Shown one piece after another: positions 1 to 8,173 of a stretch of 64,000 nucleotides of DNA. The position numbers and the translations under genes were made by a program. This DNA comes from CBDCUQ01 sp965222835. Lineage in GTDB: Bacteria > Pseudomonadota > Alphaproteobacteria > Rhizobiales > Hyphomicrobiaceae. Location of the stretch: positions 930,001-994,000 of the forward strand of contig CBDCUQ010000004.1 in assembly GCA_965222835.1 (NCBI GenBank). The letters run 5' to 3'. The notes beneath the pieces are model-generated. The model worked only from the letters and a program-made list of their open reading frames with translations, was not told the DNA's origin and made no database searches. Numbering within the stretch: position 1 is the stretch's first letter; each line of letters starts with the position of its first letter.

Positions 1-1
1 C

Positions 2-268
2 CTCGTCGTTGCGGCTGCCCTTTCTCACAAGGCCAGCGTCATCTTTCGGGGGCTTCGGGATGGGACGGACTTCGACTACGAAATGCAGATGGCGGGCATG
101 AACGGAGAAATGGCGCCGGATGTACAGACGGTGTTTGTTGCCGCGAGCCCGAGTGTGCGTCACATCGCGGCCAACCTGGTACGCCAGATCGCCAAACTCG
201 GCGGAGATGTGACGCCGTTCGTGTCGGCGGGTGTCGCCTCCCGTCTCAATGTAGAGACCGGGACATAG
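2..268 (+). CDS. coaD: Phosphopantetheine adenylyltransferase, C-terminal part (cut by window edge)
   Basis: This is the 3' part of the enzyme that transfers AMP from ATP to 4'-phosphopantetheine, the penultimate step of coenzyme A synthesis in the cytoplasm. The reading frame is open from base 2 and ends at 268, giving about 88 residues. The family motif RGLRDGTDFDYE is visible at the left edge, followed by EMQMAGMN and, near the end, SPSVRHIAANLVRQIAKLGG, which is the conserved region that closes the nucleotide site. The N-terminal half, with the HxGH-type nucleotidyltransferase motif, lies outside the window. The gene sits directly upstream of two peptidyl-prolyl isomerase genes on the same strand, an order I remember from Hyphomicrobiales. 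Identification is confident; the only defect is truncation by the window. Confidence 0.93.
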   Translation, partial: LVVAAALSHKASVIFRGLRDGTDFDYEMQMAGMNGEMAPDVQTVFVAASPSVRHIAANLVRQIAKLGGDVTPFVSAGVASRLNVETGT

Positions 269-315
269 ACACAACCGGTCGATCATACGATGGAACTTTG
301 GAGGGTCGTGCTGTC

Positions 316-885
316 ATGCGCATGTTTGCTGCTCTTTTCCTTGGTCTGTTCGTAGCAGGCCTTTCGGGGTGCGGTCCGTCTGGTACCGTCGATCAGAGTG
401 CCACGGGCGATCAGAAGGGGTCTGTTGCGCCGGGTGGCACGGGCGAGGTCGTCGTTATGGAGCTCAAAACGGGAAAAGTGAAAATCAAATTGCGCCCTGA
501 TCTGGCCCCCAAACACGTTGAACGCGTGAAGCTTCTCATTAATGAGGGCTTCTACAACGGCATGACATTCCACCGGGTCATTCCGGGGTTCATGGCGCAG
601 ACCGGAGATCCTAAGGGGGATGGCTCCGGCGGCTCGAAGTATCCAGACTTGCCTCAGGAGTTCTCACTGACGGCGTTCGAGCGCGGTACGATTGGCGCCG
701 CGCGTACCGGTGATCCCAATTCCGCGAACAGCCAATTTTTTATCTGCTTTACGCACGCGCCGCACTTGAACGGCAAATATACGGTTTGGGGCCGTGTCGT
801 GGAGGGTATGCAGCACGTCGACCAGATCGCCAGGGGTGAGCCGCCGCCCAACCCGGACAAGATTGTAAAAATGTATCTCGAGTAG
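316..885 (+). CDS. Cyclophilin-type peptidyl-prolyl cis-trans isomerase, lipoprotein
   Basis: This is a cyclophilin that would isomerise X-Pro peptide bonds during folding of exported proteins. The start at 316 is chosen because GGAGG lies at 300-304 and the protein then begins with a clean lipoprotein signal (MRMFAALFLGLFVAGLSGCG) whose lipobox LSGC puts the acylated Cys at residue 19. An in-frame TTG at 298 also exists. After a Gly/Ser-rich linker the cyclophilin core starts near residue 48; FHRVIPGFMAQTGDP and ANSQFFICF are the family signatures that carry the catalytic Arg and the substrate pocket. Family knowledge plus the lipobox imply periplasmic membrane anchoring. The next gene is a shorter cytoplasmic paralogue of the same fold, so the pair looks like an old tandem duplication. 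Confidence 0.9.
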   Translation: MRMFAALFLGLFVAGLSGCGPSGTVDQSATGDQKGSVAPGGTGEVVVMELKTGKVKIKLRPDLAPKHVERVKLLINEGFYNGMTFHRVIPGFMAQTGDPKGDGSGGSKYPDLPQEFSLTAFERGTIGAARTGDPNSANSQFFICFTHAPHLNGKYTVWGRVVEGMQHVDQIARGEPPPNPDKIVKMYLE

Positions 886-1033
886 GGCTAGGCAAATGTG
901 GTTCGGCGCGCTTATGGTTCTCGCTGTAGGTCATTGTGTCTCTTGACCCTCCTTCGACTTTGCGCCACGAAGCCTCCCCGCCCAAACACCCGGTTGCTGT
1001 TGCGGGCTGCCGGCCGCCGAACAGGAGACGTCT

Positions 1034-1510
1034 ATGACTGCTGCAGCTGATCCCGAGAACACGCTCATCATCGAAACGACCAAAGGAAAGATCGTGATCG
1101 CGCTGCGGCCCGACCTTGCGCCGAAACACGTCGAGCGCATCAAGCAACTTGCGCGTGACAAGTTTTATGATGGGGTCAAGTTTCATCGGGTGATCGAGGG
1201 CTTTATGGCCCAGACCGGGTGCCCACAGGGCCGGGGCACGGGCGGATCGTCCTATCCGAACCTTCCCGCCGAGTTCAATGAGGAGCCGCATGTGCGTGGC
1301 GTGTGCTCAATGGCGCGTGCGGCAAATCCAAACTCGGCCAACAGCCAGTTCTTTATCTGCTTCGATGATGCGACGTTTCTCGATAAGCAGTACACCGCCT
1401 GGGGGAACGTGATCGAGGGCATGGAGAACGTCGATAAGATCAATCGTGGCGAGCCGCCGCTTGATCCCGACAAGATGATTACGGTGCGGGTGGCGGCCGA
1501 CGCCACATAG
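1034..1510 (+). CDS. ppiB: Cytoplasmic cyclophilin-type peptidyl-prolyl isomerase
   Basis: This is a 158-residue single-domain cyclophilin without a signal peptide, so it should act as a folding catalyst in the cytoplasm. FHRVIEGFMAQTGCPQG and NSQFFICFDDA are the diagnostic motifs, with the catalytic Arg in FHRV and the Gln/Phe residues of the proline pocket. The start ATG at 1034 is preceded by an AGGAGA-type ribosome binding site around 1022-1027. It shares runs such as LRPDLAPKHVER with the upstream lipoprotein, which shows that the two are paralogues. The 148-base space between them contains no obvious terminator, so they may be co-transcribed. Distinguishing PpiA from PpiB orthology needs a tree; the family assignment itself is secure. 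Confidence 0.92.
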   Translation: MTAAADPENTLIIETTKGKIVIALRPDLAPKHVERIKQLARDKFYDGVKFHRVIEGFMAQTGCPQGRGTGGSSYPNLPAEFNEEPHVRGVCSMARAANPNSANSQFFICFDDATFLDKQYTAWGNVIEGMENVDKINRGEPPLDPDKMITVRVAADAT

Positions 1511-1722
1511 AGCTTTCCGTAGCTTCGATTTGATCACGGAGTTCCTGAGGAGGCGAGGGCCCCGTGCCCCCGCCTTTCTTTGTGCATGGTCCGGATCTCT
1601 CGGGACATCGTGCTTGTCCGCGGTTCTGCGGCGACGGAGCGTCCGCCGGTTGCGAAACGCCTTGGGCCGGTGTTACGGGACCACACGATCTCCTCGCCCG
1701 GACAACCAGGTGAATTGACCCG

Positions 1723-2811
1723 TTGCGCACTGACCTTTTCGACTTTGATCTTCCTGAGGATCGTATTGCGTTGCGTCCCGCCGCGCCTCGCGACATGGCC
1801 CGGTTGTTGGTGGTGCGTCCCGGCGTAGGCACGGAGGATCGCGGCGTTCGCGACCTTCCTGCACTTTTGGAACCGGGAGATGCTCTGGTCTTCAACGATA
1901 CCCGGGTGATTGCCGCCGCGCTTGAAGGCCAGCGCCTACGTGGCGACGTGCGTGCAAAGGTTTCGTTGAATCTCATCCGCCGGTTGGATGCCAACACTTG
2001 GGTGGCGTTGGCGAGGCCTGCGCGGAAGCTAGAAGCAGGTGACCGGGTGCGGGTGGGGCATGACGCCTCGGCGTGTCTTCGAAGTACGCTCGATGCCGTC
2101 GTTCAAGCCAAGGGCGAGTCGGGCGAGGTCACGCTTGCGTTCGATTTGTCCGGCCCGGATCTCGATGCGGCGATTGCTGCGGTCGGACACATGCCGCTGC
2201 CTCAATACATTGCGGGCCGGCGCGCGGCCGATGCGGCAGATCGGGATGCTTATCAGACCATCTATGCGCGTCGTGATGGGGCTGTGGCAGCGCCGACGGC
2301 CGGCTTGCATTTTACGCCGGATTTGTTTGCGGCTCTTGAGGCGCGGGGTATCTCCCGGCATTTTGTGACGTTGCACGTGGGTGCCGGTACCTTCTTGCCG
2401 GTCAAGACTGAGGACACGGCAGACCACAAGATGCATGCGGAATGGGGGGAGGTCTCGGCTGAAACAGCCTCTGCCGTTAACGCGGTGCGTGACAGGGGTG
2501 GGCGCATCGTGCCGGTTGGAACGACGTCGTTGCGGCTTCTTGAGAGCGCTGCGGGAGCCGATGGGCAGATTGGGGCGTGGTCGGGTGAGACGGCGATCTT
2601 CATTACACCTGGGTACAGGTTCAAGGCGACTGATCTTCTGATGACCAATTTCCATCTGCCGCGTTCGACATTGTTTATGCTGGTCGCGGCGTACTCAGGC
2701 ATTGCGACCATGAAAGCAGCCTATGCGCATGCCGTCGCGTCCGATTACCGCTTTTATTCCTACGGCGACGCGTGTCTGTTGTTCCCTGACGAGTCCACTT
2801 GGTCGGATTAA
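1723..2811 (+). CDS. queA: S-adenosylmethionine:tRNA ribosyltransferase-isomerase
   Basis: QueA transfers and rearranges the ribosyl part of S-adenosylmethionine onto 7-aminomethyl-7-deazaguanine in tRNA, giving epoxyqueuosine at position 34. The product is 362 residues, close to the usual family size. The N terminus LFDFDLPEDRIALRPA and internal blocks ALVFNDTRVIAA, PTAGLHFT, LHVGAGTFLPV and TNFHLPRSTLFMLVAA are all hallmark QueA sequences. The start is a TTG at 1723; no in-frame ATG precedes the conserved RTDLFDFDLP, and AGGTGA lies at 1708-1713. The gene ends seven bases before tgt, the preceding enzyme of the same pathway, so the two are almost certainly one transcription unit. Nothing in the sequence suggests inactivation. 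Confidence 0.96.
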   Translation: MRTDLFDFDLPEDRIALRPAAPRDMARLLVVRPGVGTEDRGVRDLPALLEPGDALVFNDTRVIAAALEGQRLRGDVRAKVSLNLIRRLDANTWVALARPARKLEAGDRVRVGHDASACLRSTLDAVVQAKGESGEVTLAFDLSGPDLDAAIAAVGHMPLPQYIAGRRAADAADRDAYQTIYARRDGAVAAPTAGLHFTPDLFAALEARGISRHFVTLHVGAGTFLPVKTEDTADHKMHAEWGEVSAETASAVNAVRDRGGRIVPVGTTSLRLLESAAGADGQIGAWSGETAIFITPGYRFKATDLLMTNFHLPRSTLFMLVAAYSGIATMKAAYAHAVASDYRFYSYGDACLLFPDESTWSD

Positions 2812-2817
2812 AGCCTC

Positions 2818-3975
2818 ATGCCGGTACCTCACGACACTTTCAGCTATCGGCTTTTGCACCAAGATGGTCTGGCCCGGTGCGGCGAAATCCTGACACCGAG
2901 GGGCATCATTCGCACGCCGGCCTTCATGCCGGTTGGGACGGTGGCGACGGTGAAGGCGCTTTACCCGGAGCAGGTGCGTGCGTCGGGCGCCGACGTTCTA
3001 CTCGGTAATACCTACCACTTGATGCTGCGCCCTGGCGCTGAGCGGGTGGCGAAGCTCGGTGGGCTTCACGCCTTTATGCGCTGGAGCGGACCGATCCTCA
3101 CCGACTCCGGCGGCTTTCAGGTCATGAGCCTGGCAAAGATCCGAAAGATTACGGAGGAGGGTGCCGCCTTCCAGAGCCACATTGGTGGTTCGCGCCATAT
3201 GCTGACGCCCGAACGTTCGGTCGAGATCCAGTGTTTGCTCGGTGCCGACATTCAGATGCAATTTGATGAGTGTCTTGAGCTCCCTGCTGAACCTGCTGAA
3301 GTCGAGCGGGCGATGGAGTTGTCGTTGCGCTGGGCGGAGCGGTCGAAGCGGGCGTTCGCCGAGCAGCTTGAGCGTGGAGGTGCTAAGCCGGGTCAGGCGT
3401 TGTTCGCCATCGTGCAGGGTGGCACCGATATCGGGTTGCGGATTAGGTCTGCACGCGCCCTCGTTGAAATGGACTTTCCGGGTTACGCGGTCGGCGGTCT
3501 TGCGGTTGGCGAGGGACACGATGTGATGGTCGCGACGCTCGACGAGACGGTGCCGGTGTTACCTGCTGATAGGCCGCGCTACCTGATGGGTGTTGGTACG
3601 CCTGAGGACCTGATTGAAAGTGTCCGGCGCGGCATCGACATGTTCGATTGTGTGATGCCGACGCGGAACGGCCGGCATGGGACAGCCTTCACGTGGTGTG
3701 GACGGCTCAATATGCACAATGCCAAATTTGCGGAGGACTTGGCGCCATTGGACGCAGACAGTGGATGTCCGGCGGCGCGGGACTATTCGCGCGCCTATGT
3801 GCATCATCTGGTGCGGTCAGGTGAATATCTTGGCGCCATGATCCTGTCGTGGGTCAATACGTGGTTTTATCAAGAGTTGATGGGCGAGATGCGAAAGGCC
3901 ATCGCCGAGGGCCGGTTTGCTGCCTGGGCGGATGAGACAAAGCGGCGGATGTCGGGCGGCGAACGGGCTTCCTGA
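2818..3975 (+). CDS. tgt: Queuine/preQ1 tRNA-guanine transglycosylase with degenerate zinc site
   Basis: Tgt exchanges G34 of GUN anticodons for preQ1, the first tRNA-bound step of queuosine synthesis; QueA, seven bases upstream, acts next. The 385-residue protein keeps DSGGFQVMSL with the general-base Asp, the nucleophile region FDCVMPTRNGRHG and the YSRAY block. The usual zinc site, C-x-C-x2-C plus a His 26 residues on, is largely lost: the aligned residues are Ser315, Cys317, Ala320 and Val346. I believe related Hyphomicrobiales Tgts share this, so it may be a clade property and not damage, but I cannot check that here. The active-site residues are intact, so function is expected. The ATG at 2818 begins MPVPHDTFSYRL and fits the family N terminus. 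Confidence 0.95.
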   Translation: MPVPHDTFSYRLLHQDGLARCGEILTPRGIIRTPAFMPVGTVATVKALYPEQVRASGADVLLGNTYHLMLRPGAERVAKLGGLHAFMRWSGPILTDSGGFQVMSLAKIRKITEEGAAFQSHIGGSRHMLTPERSVEIQCLLGADIQMQFDECLELPAEPAEVERAMELSLRWAERSKRAFAEQLERGGAKPGQALFAIVQGGTDIGLRIRSARALVEMDFPGYAVGGLAVGEGHDVMVATLDETVPVLPADRPRYLMGVGTPEDLIESVRRGIDMFDCVMPTRNGRHGTAFTWCGRLNMHNAKFAEDLAPLDADSGCPAARDYSRAYVHHLVRSGEYLGAMILSWVNTWFYQELMGEMRKAIAEGRFAAWADETKRRMSGGERAS

Positions 3976-4021
3976 GGCTGGCTCACGTCTTTGGCTGAAT
4001 GGCCGCGCGGTTGCACTTCGC

Positions 4022-4972
4022 TTAACCGCTGGGCTGCGCCGCGGCTCGCCTTTGGCGGATTGTCGTCTGCTCGCGATGGAAGAGGTAGATACCCGAAGCG
4101 ACGATGATGATGGCGCCAGCCAGTGTCCAGGCACCGGGCGTATCGCCGAACACGATGTAGCCGAAGGCCACCATCGTGAGCAGCTGGGTATAGAGAAACG
4201 GCGCGACGGATGACGCCGGTGCGAGGCGATACGCGTGCAGGAAGAGCCAGTGTCCTGTTCCGCCAAACAGGCCTAGAGAAAAAAGTAGGATCCAGCCGAC
4301 CGGATCTCCCGGCATCTGCCAATCCGCGAGTGCGAACGGGGCACCAAGGAACGCGCCAACGAACATCGAGTAGAAGAGCGTGACCAGTGGCGGGTCGAAC
4401 GGGGCCATGTATCGCGTTAAGAGAATGAAGAGGGCGTAGGCGAACATGGCGCCGAAGGCGTAGGCCATGCCCTGATGGAGCCCTGCGGCGCCGGGGTTCA
4501 TCGCAACGACGACGCCGCCAAATCCGGCAAGGATTGCCAGCATGCGCCGCCAGCCGACCCACTCGCCGAGGATGGGGCCGGCGAGCAACGCGACCACAAG
4601 AGGCGCCAGGAAGACAATCGTGATCGTCTGATCAAGCTGCAGGTATTGAAGAGCAAGGAAATTGAATGCCGTCGTTACCACCATAAGGATCGAGCGGATA
4701 AGCTGCCATCCGGGGACATTGGTGGTGAAGAGGGCCCGCAGGCTCATGACGCCCAAGGCGGGTACCAGAATCGCGAGACCGGCGAACTGGCCGATGAAGC
4801 GAAACCAGACCACTTGGGTTACCGGAAGCTGTTCCCGGGTGACGAGCCACTTGGCCGTCGAGTCGAGGGCCGAGAATGCCATCACCGCAAGCACCATGAG
4901 CCCGATCGCTTTCAGGCGGTCGCTTGCAGCGCCGGGGTGGTCAGGAGATCGTGTGGTCGACGTCGGGGACAT
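4022..4972 (-). CDS. EamA/DMT-family transporter
   Basis: This is an inner-membrane protein of the drug/metabolite transporter superfamily with two EamA repeats. The 316-residue product has a short polar N terminus and then about ten hydrophobic segments, beginning with IGLMVLAVMAFSALDSTAKW and ending with LAGAIIIVASGIYLFHREQ. The loop AFNFLALQYLQLDQTITIVF and the pattern of Gly-rich helices are typical of this family. Substrates in the family range from amino acids to S-adenosylmethionine and cannot be read from the sequence. It is convergent with tgt (46-base gap), so it is not part of the queuosine operon. The start ATG at 4972 fits the family; roughly 240 bases upstream separate it from tRNA-Lys on the opposite strand. 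Confidence 0.88.
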   Translation of the reverse strand: MSPTSTTRSPDHPGAASDRLKAIGLMVLAVMAFSALDSTAKWLVTREQLPVTQVVWFRFIGQFAGLAILVPALGVMSLRALFTTNVPGWQLIRSILMVVTTAFNFLALQYLQLDQTITIVFLAPLVVALLAGPILGEWVGWRRMLAILAGFGGVVVAMNPGAAGLHQGMAYAFGAMFAYALFILLTRYMAPFDPPLVTLFYSMFVGAFLGAPFALADWQMPGDPVGWILLFSLGLFGGTGHWLFLHAYRLAPASSVAPFLYTQLLTMVAFGYIVFGDTPGAWTLAGAIIIVASGIYLFHREQTTIRQRRAAAQPSG

Positions 4973-5215
4973 GAGCGCTGTGTCAGAGGGGTGTCTTAGG
5001 TGTGACGGGGGGGTGTCGTAGGCATGTCTGGGGCCGGGGAAATGAAATTGAAAGAGACAATCCGTCTCATAAACCTATCGGGGCCTGGTGCGGAGACGGC
5101 TTTTTCGCACAGGAGACAGCTCGGCGCGGCATAATGGCTGAATTCAAGGCTTTTGGCCTGTTGCCGATGCCTTGACCTTGGAGGGGCCTCACCCTTACAA
5201 GCAGCGCACCCCGGA

Positions 5216-5290
5216 GGGCCGGTAGCTCAGCGGTAGAGCACGTGACTTTTAATCATGGGGTCGAGGGTTCGATCCCCTCCCGGCTCACCA
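5216..5290 (+). tRNA. tRNA-Lys (anticodon TTT)
   Basis: The sequence folds as a canonical cloverleaf of 75 bases with an encoded CCA end. The acceptor stem pairs GGGCCGG with CCGGCTC (one G-U), the D arm is GCTCAGCGGTAGAGC, the anticodon stem is CGTGA/TCATG around loop CTTTTAA, and the T arm is GAGGG-TTCGATC-CCCTC. The anticodon TTT reads lysine codons. It stands alone between the divergent transporter and the sulfurtransferase gene. Confidence 0.96.
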
Positions 5291-5375
5291 TCACAAGGAC
5301 TAGAAAAACAACGGACGCCGACACCGCAGTACCGTGCGGCGCTCCATATGCACAATATCCCGACGGAGATCGAGC

Positions 5376-6239
5376 GTGCTGGATACTGCCAAGAACTGGA
5401 TCGTGGACACCGATTGGCTTGCGACCCATCTGGAGGCGCCGGATCTCATTATCTTTGACGCTTCCTGGCATCTGCCGACGTCTGGGAGAGACGCGAAGGC
5501 CGAATATCTCACGGAGCACATTCCCGGTGCGCTCTTTTTCGATATCGACGATCTGAGCGATGAGAAATCGCCGCTGCCTCATATGTTGCCGTCAACCGTG
5601 AAGTTTGCGTCGCGCATGAAGAAGATCGGGGTGGGCGACGGTATGCGCATCGTCGTCTACGACACGCATGGCCTGTTTTCGGCCGCGCGCGTTTGGTGGA
5701 CGTTGCGGGCCATGGGGCATCAGGATGTCGCTGTCTTAAACGGCGGACTTCCGAAGTGGAAGGCCGAGGGGCGGCCACTGGAAGACGGGCCACCGCCGCC
5801 GCGTACTCCTCGGCATTGGACGGCGCTTCAAAACAATGAGCTGGTGCGCGATCTCTACGACATGAAGAGTTATGTCGATAAGAAGAACATGCAAATCGTG
5901 GATGCTCGGCCTGCCGGACGTTTTAAGGGTGCGGAGCCGGAGCCGCGGCCCGGACTTCGCCAGGGACATATTCCGGGCTCGAAGAACATTCCGTCTTCAA
6001 GCATTCTCAATGCCGACGGAACCTTGAAGTCGAAGGACGAGCTGGCAAAGATTTTTGCCGATGCCGGGATTAATCCGAGCGACCCCGTTGTTACAACGTG
6101 CGGATCCGGCGTCACGGCAGCAATGCTGGCGCTTGCGCTCGCTGTTCTTGGTCAGACCAATGCGGCTGTTTTCGACGGGGCCTGGGCCGAGTGGGGGCAG
6201 GAAAACGGTCTACCGGTCGAGACTGGGCCGGCAGAGTAG
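5376..6239 (+). CDS. sseA: 3-mercaptopyruvate sulfurtransferase
   Basis: This protein has two tandem rhodanese domains and is expected to transfer sulfane sulfur from 3-mercaptopyruvate (or thiosulfate) to thiol acceptors in the cytoplasm. With the GTG at 5376 as start it has 287 residues, and GGAG lies at 5365-5368. The N-terminal inactive domain holds HIPGALFFDIDDL and the C-terminal domain holds GHIPGSKNIPSS and the active-site loop CGSGVTA. The Ser/Gly residues after the Cys fit mercaptopyruvate sulfurtransferases better than thiosulfate-specific rhodaneses, which have a charged loop. A longer reading starting at GTG 5334 would add a basic stretch unlike the family and is disfavoured. The SRPBCC gene follows 59 bases downstream on the same strand and may be co-transcribed. 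Confidence 0.92.
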   Translation: MLDTAKNWIVDTDWLATHLEAPDLIIFDASWHLPTSGRDAKAEYLTEHIPGALFFDIDDLSDEKSPLPHMLPSTVKFASRMKKIGVGDGMRIVVYDTHGLFSAARVWWTLRAMGHQDVAVLNGGLPKWKAEGRPLEDGPPPPRTPRHWTALQNNELVRDLYDMKSYVDKKNMQIVDARPAGRFKGAEPEPRPGLRQGHIPGSKNIPSSSILNADGTLKSKDELAKIFADAGINPSDPVVTTCGSGVTAAMLALALAVLGQTNAAVFDGAWAEWGQENGLPVETGPAE

Positions 6240-6298
6240 TGCGGCGGACGGCATCCGGCCGACGGGACGGCGGTTGAGGGTCTGAAAGGGCTGGCCTG

Positions 6299-6754
6299 AT
6301 GTTGTTGAGCCTTGAAACATCTATTGCAGCGCCACGTGAGCATGTTTTCTCCGTTCTTTCCGATATCGCTGGCTGGCCGGATCAGATTTCGGGCATCGAT
6401 CGCGTCGAACTGCTGACCGAGGGCCCTGTTCGGGTCGGAACGCGCTTTCGCGAGACGCGGCGGATGCATGGGCGCGAGGCCACGGAGGAGATGACGGTGG
6501 CGGAGCTTGTTGCGCCCGAGCGCTTGGTGCTGACCGCCGAGAACCACGGAACGCACTACCGGGCTTCGCATTATCTTGAGGCGGATGGTTCCTCCAGGAC
6601 ACGGCTTCGACTCGAATTTGAAGGGCGACCGGTTTCCTTCTTGGCCTGGCTCTGCGTGCCCCTCGCGACCCTCTTCAAGGGGGCCGTGAAACGGGCCATG
6701 CTCGCTGATTTGGCCGATCTCAAGCGCGCTGCCGAGCAAAACCCCAGTGCGTAA
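6299..6754 (+). CDS. SRPBCC-family (polyketide cyclase/dehydrase-like) protein
   Basis: This small cytoplasmic protein of 151 residues has the START/Bet v1-like fold, a hydrophobic cavity that binds lipids or other small ligands. Its start, MLLSLETSIAAPREHVFSVLSDIAGWPDQI with the residues PxEhVFxxLsDxxxWP, is the characteristic opening strand-helix of the family. The sheet-forming middle and the long C-terminal helix that seals the cavity (LFKGAVKRAMLADLADLKR) are also visible. The ligand and reaction are not deducible. It lies downstream of sseA, 59 bases away. The ATG at 6299 is preceded by GAAAGGG at 6284-6290. Confidence 0.82.
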   Translation: MLLSLETSIAAPREHVFSVLSDIAGWPDQISGIDRVELLTEGPVRVGTRFRETRRMHGREATEEMTVAELVAPERLVLTAENHGTHYRASHYLEADGSSRTRLRLEFEGRPVSFLAWLCVPLATLFKGAVKRAMLADLADLKRAAEQNPSA

Positions 6755-6784
6755 GGGCACCTTCGTTTCATCCTGAAACGCCAC

Positions 6785-6800
6785 TTAACTCTGTCTTAAC
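6785..6800. promoter_or_regulatory. Candidate CtrA-binding site (TTAA-N7-TTAAC)
   Basis: TTAA at 6785-6788 and TTAAC at 6796-6800 are separated by exactly seven bases, an exact match to the alphaproteobacterial CtrA full-site consensus. It lies about 80 bases upstream of the outer-membrane protein gene at 6879, a normal distance for a promoter-proximal operator. The assignment is by motif only. Confidence 0.5.
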
Positions 6801-6878
6801 CGGATGTGCGCACTGTGAGCCTGCGAGAATGATGGCGCGGGGCGGGGCCTGAGCGCCTTGTCGAGAGGGTTCTTGATC

Positions 6879-7712
6879 ATGAGGACGTGGACTGCAGTGC
6901 TTTGGGCGGCAGCGGGTCTTGCCGGAACGGGGCTTGTCGCTGCGGACGCCGGTGCTGCCGATTTTGGGTCTTACAGGGGCTCGATCAAGGACGAATACCG
7001 ACCGATGGCGGCCGTACCTGCTACCGGAAACTGTTACGTCCGGGCGGACGTCGGTTACTCCGGCTCGGCTGATCCTGATGTCACCTGGCCTGTCACCGAT
7101 GCGGTGACCGGCGATTTCATTGCTGACCACGTACGGAATATCAACTTTGAGGACACGTGGTTCGCTGAGGGAGGTATCGGTTGCGGAACGGGTCATGGTT
7201 TCCGCGGTGAGATCGTCGTCGGCTATCATGGCGATCACAAATACGACGGCGAACCGCCGTTGTGGCAGCCGGTTCCCGGTCCCTTCTTCCAAGACCCGCT
7301 GCATACCAGCATCACCAGCTACACGCTGATGCTCAACGGCTATAAGGACCTCGGCACCTATCGCGGTTTCACGCCTTATGTCGGTGCAGGAATCGGCGTC
7401 GCCTACAACATCGTCGACGATGTGTACTTCACGGAAAATCCCGCACTCACCAATCAGATCCGCGGCGGCCGGGACATCGCGTTTGCCTGGTCGCTGATGG
7501 CGGGTGTCGGTTATCAGCTGACGTCGCGTGCGACGGTTGATGTTGGCTATCGGTACATCGATTTCGGGAAAGCCGCGTCCGAGCGCTCGGATACGGCATT
7601 CTTTGTCAATCCGCGTGTCAACTTTGACGATCTCGCTGCGCATGAGGTCAAGGTCGGACTGCGGTACAATTTCGGGGCGGGTGACTGCTGCGCGCACGCG
7701 GCCTTCAAATAG
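6879..7712 (+). CDS. Outer-membrane beta-barrel protein (Omp25/LOMP-like)
   Basis: This is a secreted 277-residue protein predicted to form an eight-stranded outer-membrane barrel. The start ATG at 6879 has GAGAGGG at 6863-6869, and the protein then shows a standard signal peptide ending near ADAGAA/DFGSY. The mature part has alternating strands such as CYVRADVGYSG, TSYTLMLNGYKDLG, FTPYVGAGIGVAYN, GVGYQLTSRATVDVGYRYI and a terminal HEVKVGLRYNFG; barrels of this kind insert through the BAM complex. The final residues CCAHAAFK extend past the last strand, which is unusual because most of these proteins end in an aromatic residue. A CtrA-type site lies about 80 bases upstream and a strong terminator follows. 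Role in envelope integrity is a family-level guess. Confidence 0.82.
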   Translation: MRTWTAVLWAAAGLAGTGLVAADAGAADFGSYRGSIKDEYRPMAAVPATGNCYVRADVGYSGSADPDVTWPVTDAVTGDFIADHVRNINFEDTWFAEGGIGCGTGHGFRGEIVVGYHGDHKYDGEPPLWQPVPGPFFQDPLHTSITSYTLMLNGYKDLGTYRGFTPYVGAGIGVAYNIVDDVYFTENPALTNQIRGGRDIAFAWSLMAGVGYQLTSRATVDVGYRYIDFGKAASERSDTAFFVNPRVNFDDLAAHEVKVGLRYNFGAGDCCAHAAFK

Positions 7713-7757
7713 GGGGCAGGCCGGGGGAAAGCAGCGAGCCGCGATGCGGCTCCAGGA

Positions 7758-7792
7758 GGCCGGGCTCACCTAAGCCCGGCCTTCACTGTTTT
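7758..7792 (+). terminator. Rho-independent terminator after the outer-membrane protein gene
   Basis: GGCCGGGCT at 7758-7766 pairs perfectly with AGCCCGGCC at 7773-7781 around a six-base loop, and a T-rich run (TTCACTGTTTTT) follows. It lies 45 bases after the barrel-protein stop codon. Confidence 0.85.
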
Positions 7793-7995
7793 TGGGCAAT
7801 CGAGGCCTGTCGGGAGCAGGGGCCGGGTGCTGCAATCTTGAGAGTTGATCTCGGCGGCACCGGCCCGTATATGTCGCGCTCCTGTCCCGCGATCATAGAC
7901 GGAATTCGAGGCGCGCCGGGTATGCGCGACCCCGCCGCAGCGCGCTCATTTATCGTGGGCTTTACCGTAGATGGGGGCCGATGGGACAGGTGGCC

Positions 7996-8080
7996 GCGGG
8001 CGTGGTGGAACTGGTAGACATGCCAGATTTAGGTTCTGGTGGCGAAAGCCGTGGGGGTTCAAGTCCCTCCGTCCGCACCA
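7996..8080 (+). tRNA. tRNA-Leu (anticodon TAG)
   Basis: An 85-base class II tRNA with long variable arm and encoded CCA. The acceptor stem is GCGGGCG/CGTCCGC (one G-U), the anticodon stem is CCAGA/TCTGG around loop TTTAGGT, and the T arm is GGGGG-TTCAAGT-CCCTC. The anticodon TAG reads leucine CUN codons. The gene precedes tig by about 90 bases, a placement I remember from related genomes. Confidence 0.95.
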
Positions 8081-8173
8081 GAGAATTCGCTGATCTGCGG
8101 TGGGACGTGAGATGCGCCAAAGGTGCCCCTCGCGTTCGGCCGCGCATCACGGGGAATGGAAACGAGAGCTGGC

